A stretch of DNA of 64,000 nt from Sphingobacterium sp. ML3W (GCF_000747525.1 NZ_CP009278.1:4340001-4404000); one strand, 5' to 3'. Numbered from the stretch's first letter, positions 1-8,998 are shown. Numbers and translations: made by a program. The notes: a model not told the origin generated them from the letters alone.

Positions 1-232
1 CGAAGCAAAACGTGAGCGTCAGTTGTTGCTAACAAAAAAAGAATTGAAAAAATTACGTTTAAAGGGGGAGGAGAAAGGTTTCACGATTGTACCGTTACGT
101 ATTTTCATCAGTCCCAGAGGATTTGCAAAAGTAGAAATCGCGCTAGCTCAGGGTAAAAAAGACTTTGATAAACGCGACACGATCAAAGAAAGGGAAGGAA
201 AAAGAGAGTTGGATAGAATTATGAAAAAATAA
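1..232 (+). CDS. smpB: SsrA-binding protein SmpB, C-terminal part (gene starts before the window)
   Basis: The reading frame is open from base 2 and ends in TAA at 230-232, giving the last 76 residues. The sequence matches the C-terminal half of SmpB, with the KKELKKL helix, a TIVPLR strand, an AKVEIALAQGKKDFDKR segment and a basic tail. SmpB binds tmRNA and places it in stalled ribosomes for trans-translation. Only the 3' part is present, so upstream context and regulation cannot be judged. The last 14 bases overlap the 3' end of the convergent AraC-family gene, so no separate terminator lies between the two. Confidence 0.93.
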   Translation, partial: EAKRERQLLLTKKELKKLRLKGEEKGFTIVPLRIFISPRGFAKVEIALAQGKKDFDKRDTIKEREGKRELDRIMKK

Positions 233-1142
233 GTTCATCCGCCAACATGTATGCCCCTGGTGTCACTCCTACCCTGCTTTTAAAGAGACGAACGAAATAG
301 TTGACATCATTAAAACCAAGACTAAAGCACGTTTCTTTCACACTTTTCGTTTTTCGTAACAAGCCTTTTGCTTGTTGAATACGGGTACGAATGATATATT
401 CTATGGGTGTTATTCCCAATTCGTTCTTAAAAAGGCGAAATAAACTAGAACGACTCATATTTGCCTGCTTTTCCAATACTTCAACAGAAATGGATTCGGA
501 AAGGTGGGCATGTATATAGTTTCGGATATGCGCCAAAACAGTATTATTCTTCATCTTACCAAGTTCCAAAGACAACATAGTTTGCGCCTGCAACAAACGA
601 ATGATCAATTCATTGAAGGTCAAATCAACTAAAGCATCTTTCAAGGGGTTGCTACTGGTAATGGTTTGAAAAAGTTTATTGATCAATTCTGCTAACTCCG
701 GTGTGTTGTACAGGTGAAATAAATTTGAATCTAATTTTCCTTCTGCCAGTACGAGCGTCCTCGGGTATTTTTCATTTAAACGGTTGATTACTTGGTCGAT
801 TTTAGTTTTACTTATCGTCAAAGCAGTGCATTGGGTAGGATCACTTAGACTCGCGTCGGGAAAATCAATATGCATCTTACTATAAGCGGGTAAAACCATG
901 GTTTGTCCAGGCAAATAATCAAAAGAATCCACCTGATGCAGATGCATGACCTTTTTACCATGTATCATATTGATGATGACCAAGTCATCAAATTGCAGCG
1001 GTACCATTTCCGAAGACTGATAGGTCTCAAAAACATTCAATTCCAGATTTTCTAGCGTAAATGCTCTCCTATTTTCTACCAATGTAGAAAGTTCATGACG
1101 TGCAGAAAAAGGCAACGAATGTACAAGCCTGTTATTTATCAT
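219..1142 (-). CDS. AraC-family transcriptional regulator, probable activator of the divergent aldehyde dehydrogenase gene
   Basis: The 307-aa protein has a C-terminal double helix-turn-helix of AraC/XylS type at about residues 205-300, including the typical ending FNDVNYFVRLFKSRVGVTPG. The N-terminal 190 residues would be an effector or dimerisation domain; I cannot assign the ligand. It starts at ATG 1140-1142, 161 bases from the divergent aldehyde dehydrogenase start. That gap holds two identical 9-base direct repeats 21 bases apart, the classic spacing of AraC half-sites, so regulation of the dehydrogenase is a strong inference. In other bacteria, AraC-type regulators next to AldB/ExaC-like dehydrogenases respond to alcohols or aldehydes. 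Confidence 0.9.
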   Translation of the reverse strand: MINNRLVHSLPFSARHELSTLVENRRAFTLENLELNVFETYQSSEMVPLQFDDLVIINMIHGKKVMHLHQVDSFDYLPGQTMVLPAYSKMHIDFPDASLSDPTQCTALTISKTKIDQVINRLNEKYPRTLVLAEGKLDSNLFHLYNTPELAELINKLFQTITSSNPLKDALVDLTFNELIIRLLQAQTMLSLELGKMKNNTVLAHIRNYIHAHLSESISVEVLEKQANMSRSSLFRLFKNELGITPIEYIIRTRIQQAKGLLRKTKSVKETCFSLGFNDVNYFVRLFKSRVGVTPGAYMLADELIFS

Positions 1143-1207
1143 ATTCCTATCTTTTAATATAATCGGTTGGTACTCAAAGATAATATTTTTAAAAGATAGA
1201 TGGAAAT

Positions 1208-1266
1208 ATAATGCTATCCTTTGGAACCATAATGCTACAAATAAAGAAAGCTATTCATTAAATTTG
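1208..1266 (+). promoter_or_regulatory. Aldehyde dehydrogenase promoter with paired AraC-type half-sites
   Basis: The 9-mer ATAATGCTA occurs at 1208-1216 and again at 1229-1237, exactly 21 bases apart (two helical turns). A Bacteroidota -7 box, TAAATTTG, follows at 1259-1266, and the coding start is at 1304. The downstream half-site lies where the -33 element would be, and no TTG is seen there, as expected for an activator-dependent promoter. The link to the neighbouring AraC protein is inference. Confidence 0.65.
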
Positions 1267-1303
1267 AGTTGAACAGTTTGTAAAACATATAAAACTAATT
1301 ATT

Positions 1304-2806
1304 ATGGCAACAATTCAAAGACCATCGTTTAAAGAACGTTATGGAAATTACATCGGCGGAAAGTTTGTTCCCCCTACATTAGGTAAATATTTTGATAACA
1401 TCTCTCCTTTAGATGGAAAAGTATTCACACAAGTTGCGCATTCTACAAAAGAAGATTTAGACTTAGCCGTTGATACAGCAGCTAAGGCATTTGAAACTTG
1501 GGGAAAAACTTCCACAACAGAAAGAAGCATCATTTTAAATAAAATAGCAGACCGCATCGAGGAGAACTTGGAGTACATTGCTGCAGTTGAAACTGTTGAC
1601 AATGGAAAAGCTGTCCGTGAAACCCTAAATGCCGACATCCCGTTAGCCATTGACCATTTCCGTTATTTTGCTAGTGTTATCCGTGCAGACGAAGGTTCTT
1701 TGAGCGAGCTAGATCAAAATACAGTTTCGCTCATTGTACATGAACCACTTGGTGTAATCGCACAGATTATTCCTTGGAACTTCCCAATCTTAATGGCCGT
1801 TTGGAAATTAGCTCCAGCATTAGCTGCGGGTAACTGCGTCGTATTAAAACCTGCGGAAAGCACCCCTACGTCTATTCTAGTATTGATGGAATTGATTGGT
1901 GATTTACTTCCTGCTGGTGTTATTAATATCGTCAATGGATTTGGTGGCGAATTGGGTCGTGCCTTGGTTACAAACCCTAAAGTTTCTAAAGCAGCATTTA
2001 CAGGTTCTACAGCAACCGGCCGTATGGTCATGCAGTATGCAACAGAAAACATCATTCCTGTAACTTTGGAACTGGGTGGTAAATCTCCGAATGTTTTCTT
2101 CAGCTCTGTCATGGACCATGATGATGCGTACTTGGATAAAGCCATCGAAGGTGCCGTTTTATTTGCCCTTAATCAAGGTGAAATCTGTACTTGTCCGTCC
2201 CGCTTACTGATTCAAGAGGATATCTATGATCGTTTTATAGAGAAGGTTATTGACCGTGTCAATAAAATTAAAGTGGGTGACCCATTAGATACCGAGACCA
2301 TGATGGGTGCACAGGCTTCTAAAATCCAAAAGGATAAAATCATGTCCTATATCAAATTAGGGAAAGAAGAAGGTGCTGAGCTCTTAACCGGTGGTGATGA
2401 AAACAACTTGGGGAATGGTTTAGAAGAAGGCTACTACATCAAGCCAACTTTATTCAAAGGGCATAACAAAATGCGTATTTTCCAAGAAGAGATATTCGGT
2501 CCTGTTTTAGCGGTGACTACGTTCAAGGATGAAAAAGAGGCTTTAGAAATTGCTAACGATACCATCTACGGTTTAGGAGCAGGAGTATGGACACGTGATG
2601 CGCATCAATTATATCAAATTCCGCGTGCTATTCAAGCTGGACGTGTATGGGTGAACCAATATCATTCATACCCTGCTGGAGCTCCTTTTGGAGGCTACAA
2701 ACAGTCTGGTATCGGTCGTGAGAATCACAAAATGATGTTAGATCATTACCGTCAAACAAAAAACATGTTGATTTCATACAGTAAAGAAAAATTAGGATTT
2801 TTCTAA
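1304..2806 (+). CDS. NAD-dependent aldehyde dehydrogenase (AldB/ExaC-like)
   Basis: The 500-aa, full-length ALDH-superfamily protein oxidises aldehydes to acids in the cytoplasm. Visible features are the PWNFP motif with Asn near 159, LELGGKSP with the general base Glu near 256, and NQGEICTCPSR with the catalytic Cys near 295. The GEICTC variant is typical of the AldB/ExaC/acetaldehyde dehydrogenase group. A hairpin terminator follows at 2828-2857. Downstream lies a DUF779 gene, a known companion of this ALDH group. The specific substrate (acetaldehyde or another short aldehyde) is inferred from the subfamily only. Confidence 0.95.
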   Translation: MATIQRPSFKERYGNYIGGKFVPPTLGKYFDNISPLDGKVFTQVAHSTKEDLDLAVDTAAKAFETWGKTSTTERSIILNKIADRIEENLEYIAAVETVDNGKAVRETLNADIPLAIDHFRYFASVIRADEGSLSELDQNTVSLIVHEPLGVIAQIIPWNFPILMAVWKLAPALAAGNCVVLKPAESTPTSILVLMELIGDLLPAGVINIVNGFGGELGRALVTNPKVSKAAFTGSTATGRMVMQYATENIIPVTLELGGKSPNVFFSSVMDHDDAYLDKAIEGAVLFALNQGEICTCPSRLLIQEDIYDRFIEKVIDRVNKIKVGDPLDTETMMGAQASKIQKDKIMSYIKLGKEEGAELLTGGDENNLGNGLEEGYYIKPTLFKGHNKMRIFQEEIFGPVLAVTTFKDEKEALEIANDTIYGLGAGVWTRDAHQLYQIPRAIQAGRVWVNQYHSYPAGAPFGGYKQSGIGRENHKMMLDHYRQTKNMLISYSKEKLGFF

Positions 2807-2827
2807 GCTTGAAAAACATAAAATAAG

Positions 2828-2859
2828 AAAATGGGGTTATCACGGTAATCCCATTTTTT
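2828..2859 (+). terminator. Intrinsic terminator after the aldehyde dehydrogenase gene
   Basis: A 12-bp stem with one G-T pair (2828-2839 with 2846-2857) and a 6-base loop is followed by a T run. It lies between the dehydrogenase and the DUF779 gene, so the latter may depend on read-through or its own promoter. Confidence 0.75.
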
Positions 2860-2927
2860 AATGAGGTTAAAATGGTAAGAAAAGGTGAATGACCCAAGTG
2901 AACACACAGATTAAAAAACAATAGGCT

Positions 2928-3302
2928 ATGACAAATCGATTAGCGGTAACAGAAAAGGCATCGGCACTGATACAGGAATTGGAGAAGAAATACGGGGACC
3001 TGATGTTTTATCAAGCTGGAGGGTGCTGTGAGGGTACACAACCCCAGTGCTTTGAAAAGGGAGGGTTCTACCCCAGAATGAATGATGCGATGATTGGGCT
3101 AGCAGGAGGTTATGAATTTTGGATAGACCGCGATTTATTTGAATACTGGCAGTTTTCACATTTCACCCTTGATGTGCTCGACGGATTTGGTCCTGGAGGA
3201 TTTTCTCTAGAGTCGTCTCTGGGGAAAACATTTAAAGTGCACTACAGGCTCTTTACTGAGGAGGAATTAAAAGACCTAACCCCTATAAAACGAATGGAAT
3301 AA
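2928..3302 (+). CDS. DUF779 family protein, companion of aldehyde dehydrogenase
   Basis: The 124-aa protein has the conserved cysteine motif GGCCEGTQPQC near residues 31-41 and a C-terminal GPGGFSLE segment, both typical of DUF779. The family's biochemical role is not established to my knowledge; the Cys-rich motif suggests metal binding or redox chemistry. Its genes repeatedly sit beside AldB/ExaC-type aldehyde dehydrogenases, as here (121 bases downstream, same strand). A terminator hairpin lies between the two, so co-transcription may be partial. The stop codon lies inside the stem of the next hairpin. Confidence 0.85.
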   Translation: MTNRLAVTEKASALIQELEKKYGDLMFYQAGGCCEGTQPQCFEKGGFYPRMNDAMIGLAGGYEFWIDRDLFEYWQFSHFTLDVLDGFGPGGFSLESSLGKTFKVHYRLFTEEELKDLTPIKRME

Positions 3303-3323
3303 CCTGTCAACGTTATTCCATTC
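3292..3323. terminator. Hairpin between convergent DUF779 and thioesterase genes
   Basis: A perfect 12-bp stem (3292-3303 with 3312-3323) with an 8-base loop overlaps the DUF779 stop codon. It lacks a clear T run, so it is a probable rather than certain terminator. Confidence 0.55.
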
Positions 3324-3349
3324 CTACATTTACGATAAGCTTGTCTTCG

Positions 3350-3754
3350 TTATCCCTCGATATCCAATCCCTCTAACACAGGTATCGGTTTTTTATTGTC
3401 ATCCAATGCGACAAAAGAAAAAACACCCTTCACGGCCAATTCTCTTCCATCTTTGTACATATCTTCCAAAAATATTTCAACTTTTACTTTTAAACTCGTT
3501 CTTCCCACGTGTATGACTTCAGCAATGGCTTCAATCATACTACCGGCAGGAATTGCTTTTTCAAAATCAATCTTATCCGAAGAAACTGTCACCAGTGCTT
3601 TTCTACAGAAACGTGTCGCACACATAAAAGTTACTTCATCCATAATTGCCATGGCCTTTCCACCAAATAGCGTTGCGTGATGATTTGTTGTAAACGGGAA
3701 AACAGTTATAAAATGATGTGTTCTCGACTGTTCAATTCTTTCTTGTAATGTCAT
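3350..3754 (-). CDS. Acyl-CoA thioesterase, hotdog fold (YciA-like)
   Basis: The 134-aa protein resembles YciA/BACH-type acyl-CoA thioesterases, which hydrolyse acyl-CoA esters in the cytoplasm. It has the hotdog signature with NHHATLFGGKAMAIMDEV near residues 23-40 (catalytic Asp region) and VHVGRTSLKVKVE strands. The length fits a single-domain member. The start is 6 bases downstream of the stop codon of the MutS-like gene on the same strand, so the two are probably one transcript. The substrate range cannot be read from the sequence. Confidence 0.88.
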   Translation of the reverse strand: MTLQERIEQSRTHHFITVFPFTTNHHATLFGGKAMAIMDEVTFMCATRFCRKALVTVSSDKIDFEKAIPAGSMIEAIAEVIHVGRTSLKVKVEIFLEDMYKDGRELAVKGVFSFVALDDNKKPIPVLEGLDIEG

Positions 3755-3760
3755 TTTTAT

Positions 3761-5584
3761 TTAGTTTCTTCCTTGTTCTACGTCTACTCCAATACCTTTT
3801 AGTAACATTGAAGCATTAAATATTTTGCATTCTCCTATTTTCAATTTATAGTCAAAAAGCATCTCTCCATCAATAACTTGAATATCAAAGTGATAATTTT
3901 TCACTAATTTCGGATACTCATCTGCTAATGTTGAAAGTTGTAAATCGTGCGTTGCCACCATCCCTCTTCCCTTTTCTGAGATCAGTTTCTTGATAATAGC
4001 ACGTGAACCCAAGTATTTATCGACCGAGTTTGTTCCCCTCAGCATCTCATCGATTAAGAAAAAGCTATCGGGGCGCTGTGCCACTGTTTCTAAGATAAAC
4101 TTCATGCGGTCCAGCTCTGCTTTAAAAGTGGACGTGCTTTCGTTCAGATTATCTTTGATACGCATATAAGAAATCAGATGAAAAATTGGAATTTCAAATG
4201 AGCTTGCTGGTACTACAGCACCTGCATAAGCCAATACAGCATTGATCCCAAGCGTCCGTAGGAATGTGCTTTTACCAGCCATATTGGAGCCCGTTACTAA
4301 AGCGATTTCATGATCTTCATTGGTATACGTATTGGCGATTGCCTTAGCAGTAGGAATGAGCGGATGAAGCAAATCAACAGCTTGAAGTGGAGTATCTAAT
4401 GCTTCTAAAATAACGGGAGTAGCCCAATCCGGATGGTTACGCTCCCAGGTTCCCAAACTAACCAATGCTTCTACTTCAGCCAACGTATCGAACGATTCTA
4501 ATATATCAGCTTGATACTTGGCCTTCCAATCCACAATAGCCAACACCTGCTTAAAATCCCACAGGAATATCAAGTTTAAAATAGTACCGACCATCATATT
4601 ATTACGCGCATCCAGATTATTGATCAGTTTGCCGAGTTTTTTAAATGCCTGCGAAACAGAATCTGATGAGCCTACGATTTTCAACCGCTCTTGCAGTTCT
4701 TTATTACGCGTCGCAGTCCATGTTCTATTTTCGACCAGCTCCATACTAGCTGCATAAGAATCCAACAGATTTCCAACTTTATCAATTCTGCTGGAAAAAA
4801 AAGAAATTTTACCCCCGTTGACCATAGGCCACAGGATATGTACTAATCCAACTATTACCGGTAAAAATGCTATAGCGGGAATAAAGACGGCTAAAATCAC
4901 CGTACTTAAAAAGAAAAATGGTGCTATTTTAACATATAGGCGCATAAAAGAATTGCCAAATGCAAAATCGTCGGATTGAAAGTACGTAGCTAAAAAAGAT
5001 TTAACATCCAGTTTTTGATTCAAATTGGATAAGAGCTTTGCTTGAAAATCTTGGCACCAGTTCATATCTTTCGCCATTTCACTTGCTGCTTCCTGTCGCA
5101 TCAAAATTTCACTACGCTTGGCATCTTGTAGCAACCAGCTTCCTAAAACAGCAATACTTGATTTTGTTGTTGACCGGTTTAACAGTTCGAACAAAGAGTG
5201 CGCTCCTACGATATCCAAATCGGCACTATAAGGATGCTTATTATCTTCCAAGTGAGCACCATTATCATAGATGTTAATCCCCTTGTTTTCTATTTCTATC
5301 TCATTCACATTGACAGCAAGCAATGCCTTCTGATAGTCGCTCCGCTTTTCCAACTTACTTTGTCTATTCACCAAGAAGGCAAAGAGAAAGATAAGCGCAA
5401 ACAATAAAATCAAAACCAGCAGCAGATTTTCCAACTGAAAAGAATAGAATAAAGCAGCACCTCCTAAAAGGATGACCGCTAAACGATAAAAGCTATTCTT
5501 ATTGATCGCTAACTCTAGTTGTTTTACTTCTTGTTCAATCTTAGCCTTATTGCTAAGGTATAATTCCTGGATTTCATTTTTCAT
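3761..5584 (-). CDS. Membrane-anchored MutS-family ATPase
   Basis: The 607-aa protein has hydrophobic segments near residues 34-72 and 212-250. A C-terminal MutS ATPase domain carries the Walker A TGSNMAGKST near 430, the Walker B FFLIDEML and the signature loop RGTNSVDKYLGSR, followed by ATHDLQLS. It lacks the MutS mismatch-recognition N-terminus, so it is not canonical mismatch repair MutS. Membrane-associated MutS-like proteins of this type are common in Bacteroidota, but their role is unknown to me. It is transcribed with the thioesterase. A 32-base inverted repeat lies just upstream. Confidence 0.85.
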   Translation of the reverse strand: MKNEIQELYLSNKAKIEQEVKQLELAINKNSFYRLAVILLGGAALFYSFQLENLLLVLILLFALIFLFAFLVNRQSKLEKRSDYQKALLAVNVNEIEIENKGINIYDNGAHLEDNKHPYSADLDIVGAHSLFELLNRSTTKSSIAVLGSWLLQDAKRSEILMRQEAASEMAKDMNWCQDFQAKLLSNLNQKLDVKSFLATYFQSDDFAFGNSFMRLYVKIAPFFFLSTVILAVFIPAIAFLPVIVGLVHILWPMVNGGKISFFSSRIDKVGNLLDSYAASMELVENRTWTATRNKELQERLKIVGSSDSVSQAFKKLGKLINNLDARNNMMVGTILNLIFLWDFKQVLAIVDWKAKYQADILESFDTLAEVEALVSLGTWERNHPDWATPVILEALDTPLQAVDLLHPLIPTAKAIANTYTNEDHEIALVTGSNMAGKSTFLRTLGINAVLAYAGAVVPASSFEIPIFHLISYMRIKDNLNESTSTFKAELDRMKFILETVAQRPDSFFLIDEMLRGTNSVDKYLGSRAIIKKLISEKGRGMVATHDLQLSTLADEYPKLVKNYHFDIQVIDGEMLFDYKLKIGECKIFNASMLLKGIGVDVEQGRN

Positions 5585-5608
5585 GATATGAATTGGTCTT
5601 TTGAAGGT

Positions 5609-5641
5609 AATGAAGTGATCATGAGCTCATGCGACTTCATT
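5609..5641. repeat. Inverted repeat upstream of the MutS-like gene
   Basis: AATGAAGT (5609-5616) is mirrored by ACTTCATT (5634-5641) around a perfect 12-base palindrome, CATGAGCTCATG (5620-5631). It lies 25 bases upstream of the MutS-like start. It could be an operator or a leader hairpin; no T run follows. Confidence 0.45.
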
Positions 5642-5696
5642 GTGGTTTGCAAACTTGTCAAGCTCAAGATAGCTTTCATGTACTTATAAACTAAAA

Positions 5697-5718
5697 AAGC
5701 TTGGCTTCTACCAAGCTT
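5697..5718 (-). terminator. Terminator overlapping the pcm stop codon
   Basis: AAGCTTGG and CCAAGCTT form an 8-bp stem. On the minus strand it is followed by a run of T, and the pcm stop codon TAG falls in the loop. Confidence 0.7.
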
Positions 5719-6364
5719 GGTCCCCTACTAAGGGAACAAATCTAAATGTATCGAGTTCGATTCGATCAAAATCGTTTTCACCAGCGCGAATGATGGTTAC
5801 CATTTTTTGTTCCTTTTCATCTCCAACGGGAATGACGAATATCCCTCCTATTTTCAATTGTTTCAGCATGATTTCTGGAACAAAGGGAGCCCCAGCAGTA
5901 ACGATAATTTTATCATATGGTGCATGCTGCTCAATTCCCCTAGAACCATCGCCACAGAAAAAATGAGGTTTGTAACCCATATAGGGCAACACCTGTATCG
6001 TTCTATTGTATAGGTTTTCTTGCCGTTCTATTGTGTAGACATCAGCGCCGAGCTCCATCAGAACACAGGTTTGATATCCCGACCCCGTCCCTATCTCTAA
6101 AACCTTATCTCCTTTTTTGACATGTAGCAATTCCGATTGGTAGGCAACTGTATATGGCTGTGAAATCGTTTGGCCATCACCTATCGGAAAAGCAATATCT
6201 TTATACGATTGATTCCAAAATGTCTCATCAAAGAAAAAATGGCGAGGCACTTTTCCAATCGCATTCAGTACATTTTGGTCACTGATACCCCTTGTCTTCA
6301 ATAGTTGCACCAATTGCTTACGAGCACCTTTTTCCCTATAATTATCTACAAATTTATACGCCAT
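5708..6364 (-). CDS. pcm: Protein-L-isoaspartate O-methyltransferase
   Basis: The 218-aa protein methylates isoaspartyl residues in damaged proteins using S-adenosylmethionine. The SAM-binding motif I, VLEIGTGSGYQT, is near residue 91. The family motif DGQTISQPY lies before it and DKIIVTAGAPFVPE after it. Length is normal for the family. It stands alone: its terminator overlaps the stop codon, and 132 bases separate it from priA. A possible -7 box (minus strand TATTTTTG, 6372-6379) lies directly upstream of the start. Confidence 0.95.
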   Translation of the reverse strand: MAYKFVDNYREKGARKQLVQLLKTRGISDQNVLNAIGKVPRHFFFDETFWNQSYKDIAFPIGDGQTISQPYTVAYQSELLHVKKGDKVLEIGTGSGYQTCVLMELGADVYTIERQENLYNRTIQVLPYMGYKPHFFCGDGSRGIEQHAPYDKIIVTAGAPFVPEIMLKQLKIGGIFVIPVGDEKEQKMVTIIRAGENDFDRIELDTFRFVPLVGDQAW

Positions 6365-6450
6365 TATGACTCAAAAATACTATTGTTATTTTACAATTAC
6401 CACTACAAGAACTTTTTCATAACTAATCTATTAACCTGCAAGCCCTTTCA

Positions 6451-6480
6451 TTTGAAAAGGATAATTTTTGGCTATTTTTG
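6451..6480 (+). promoter_or_regulatory. Promoter-like element pointing antisense into the 3' end of priA
   Basis: TTTG at 6451-6454, 18 bases, then TATTTTTG at 6473-6480 matches the Bacteroidota consensus. It points toward the 3' end of priA (minus strand, ends at 6497), and no sense gene follows. In AT-rich sequence this may be chance. Confidence 0.3.
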
Positions 6481-6496
6481 TTTACCATGAACTAAG

Positions 6497-8998
6497 CTAA
6501 TAAGGGTCTACATCAATCACAACACGTGCTCCAGCATTTGCTTTATCGGCAATAAAATCGTTCTTTACCAGCTTGATCAAATCTTTTACTTTCACAATAC
6601 TGATATTATTTCTTTCAATCTTTAACGTAATGGTCTGAATAAAGTAGTTTCGTACTCTTCCTACCAGTGGCGTTTCGGGTCCTAAAACACGTGAACCGAG
6701 CTGCTGTCGCAATCCTGATGCAAATTTCTTAGCGCCATCATAACATTTTTGGATATCCATATGCTTGATATCAATTCGGATGACGCGATAAAATGGTGGA
6801 TAGGCAAAATTCTTACGTTCTTTAACTTCCGTATCAAACATCCCTTGGTAATCATGTGCGACCACCTGCTCCAAAACGCGATGTTTTGGTGTATAGGTCT
6901 GAATGATTACCTGCCCACCTGCTTCTCTACGTCCGGCACGTCCGGCCACCTGTAAGAAAAGTGAAAAAGCCCTTTCATATGCTCTGAAGTCAGGAAAATT
7001 AATCATCGTATCGGCATTGATAATCCCGATTAAACTAACGCGTCCAAAATCCAATCCTTTTGCCACCATCTGCGTTCCGATCAGGATATCAAACTCATGT
7101 TCATCAAATGCACCTATGATTTTATCAAAACCATTCTTACCCTTGGTGGAGTCTAGATCCAAACGTGCAATACGTGCATTAGGCATCAACAACTCCAATT
7201 CTTCCTCTACCCGCTCTGTTCCAAAGCCCTTGCTTTCGATATGTGGCATCCCACAAGCAGGACATATTTTAATCGGAGGTTCCACATGGCCACAATAATG
7301 ACAATGCATCATATTTGAACTTTTATGATACGTCATACTGACATCACAATTGATACATTTAGCTACGAAACCACAGGTATTACATTGAATAATGGTGGTA
7401 TGACCACGTCGGTTTTGAAACAGTATCACTTGCTCCTTGCGTTCCAAAGCAGCTTCTATTGCCTTCAATAAAGTTCCGGAGAAATAAGAAAACATATTTT
7501 CCTTTCTTCCTTCCATTGGAATATCGACAATATGGATATCGGGTAGTTGCGCATTACCAAAACGCTCTAAAAGTTGTACAAATCCATATTTATTTGATTT
7601 TGCATTATAAAAACTCTCAATAGAGGGTGTTGCAGAGCCCAATAGAACTTTAGTCTGATGGATATATCCTAAATAGATTGCTGTATCGCGAGCGTGATAA
7701 CGTGGTGCGGGATCATACTGTTTATAGGAGCTCTCATGTTCCTCATCAACAATAATAATTCCCAGGTCTTGAAATGGTAAAAATATAGAAGAACGTGCTC
7801 CAACAATAATCTGGAATTCATTTTTCATCACTTTATGCCATACCTCAGCACGTTCATTATCATTAAACTTAGAATGATAAACGCCCAACTTATCGCCAAA
7901 ATGCAATTTCAACCGAGCGGTTATCTGTGCCGTCAAGGCAATTTCGGGTAATAGGTATAATGCAGACTTACCCGCTGCTATTGCTTGCTCGATAAGTCTA
8001 ATATAGAGTTGTGTTTTTCCGGACGCTGTGACTCCGTGCAACAAGGTAACATCTTTGCTTTCGAAACAATGTTGAATCTCTTCATAGACACGCTGCTGAT
8101 TGGTATTAAACTCAAAATTAGCATCCAATTCTACATCTTCCCCCTGAAAACGACTGACCACTTTCTCCTTTACTAGGAATACACCTTTATCGATTAATGC
8201 CGTAACAGCCCCTGAGCCACATCCCGAAGCTTCCATGATCATCTGTCGGGTTATCTCTTCGCCCTTTTTCAACAGTTGCATAAAAGCCAATACGGCATCT
8301 TGCTGTTTTGGAGCTCGATTTAATGCATCCAGCAACGTGCGTTTGCCCTCTTCCTCGCGAAATTCTGGAGCAAAGGAGAAAAAAACCTTCGTTTTTGGTT
8401 TATACCTTTCTGTTATCTCTTCGGAAATCAACACAATACCCTTATCAAACATCGTTTTCAATATCGGAAATACCGATTTTTGACTTAATAGCTTAACGAT
8501 ATCATTGACTTTCAATTCTCCAGCTACCTCAAGCGCTTCGATAATTAAGTATTCTTTATCCGTCAAAGATGAGCGATCGAAATCGTCGGGAATTGCCGAT
8601 ACGATTTTAGTTTCGCTGGCGAGTTTCAGTGCCGACGGCAGTGCTGCCTGCATAACCTCTCCCAAGGAGCACATATAATAATCAGAGATCCAATCCCACA
8701 GCAATAATTGCGCACCATCAACGATAGGTTTCTCATCAATGATATCTAATATATATTTCGCTTCGTAGTGTTTTGGTGCTTCTTTGCTTATTTGCTTGAC
8801 GATGGCAGAATAGATCTTATTCTTACCAAATTGCACCATAACACGAACACCGACCTGAATCTTATCGTTCCATTCGACAGGAATACGATAAGTATAGGTA
8901 TTGGCTAAAGCTAAAGGCAAAATAACATCGACAAAAACAGTCGCTCGGTCTGTGAAAAATAAATTTTGAGGCTCTGGCATGTTCATTTCAAGTATCAT
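6497..8998 (-). CDS. priA: Primosomal protein N' (replication restart helicase PriA)
   Basis: The 833-aa protein is a full-length PriA, a 3'-5' DNA helicase that restarts collapsed replication forks. Visible in order are an N-terminal DNA-binding domain, Walker A GVTASGKTQ near 322, DEEH near 417, and the zinc-binding cysteine array CNTCGF, CINC, CHYCG, CPACG near 535-575. The helicase motif VAGRAGR comes after that. The start is uncertain because Met1, Met5 and Met7 are all possible. It follows the DUF423 gene on the same strand, but a strong hairpin separates the two. Confidence 0.96.
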   Translation of the reverse strand: MILEMNMPEPQNLFFTDRATVFVDVILPLALANTYTYRIPVEWNDKIQVGVRVMVQFGKNKIYSAIVKQISKEAPKHYEAKYILDIIDEKPIVDGAQLLLWDWISDYYMCSLGEVMQAALPSALKLASETKIVSAIPDDFDRSSLTDKEYLIIEALEVAGELKVNDIVKLLSQKSVFPILKTMFDKGIVLISEEITERYKPKTKVFFSFAPEFREEEGKRTLLDALNRAPKQQDAVLAFMQLLKKGEEITRQMIMEASGCGSGAVTALIDKGVFLVKEKVVSRFQGEDVELDANFEFNTNQQRVYEEIQHCFESKDVTLLHGVTASGKTQLYIRLIEQAIAAGKSALYLLPEIALTAQITARLKLHFGDKLGVYHSKFNDNERAEVWHKVMKNEFQIIVGARSSIFLPFQDLGIIIVDEEHESSYKQYDPAPRYHARDTAIYLGYIHQTKVLLGSATPSIESFYNAKSNKYGFVQLLERFGNAQLPDIHIVDIPMEGRKENMFSYFSGTLLKAIEAALERKEQVILFQNRRGHTTIIQCNTCGFVAKCINCDVSMTYHKSSNMMHCHYCGHVEPPIKICPACGMPHIESKGFGTERVEEELELLMPNARIARLDLDSTKGKNGFDKIIGAFDEHEFDILIGTQMVAKGLDFGRVSLIGIINADTMINFPDFRAYERAFSLFLQVAGRAGRREAGGQVIIQTYTPKHRVLEQVVAHDYQGMFDTEVKERKNFAYPPFYRVIRIDIKHMDIQKCYDGAKKFASGLRQQLGSRVLGPETPLVGRVRNYFIQTITLKIERNNISIVKVKDLIKLVKNDFIADKANAGARVVIDVDPY

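Noticed and set aside
1714..2145. 143-aa open frame antisense to the aldehyde dehydrogenase gene
   Set aside because: It is the complement of a strongly conserved enzyme gene and has no family features, promoter or conserved start of its own.
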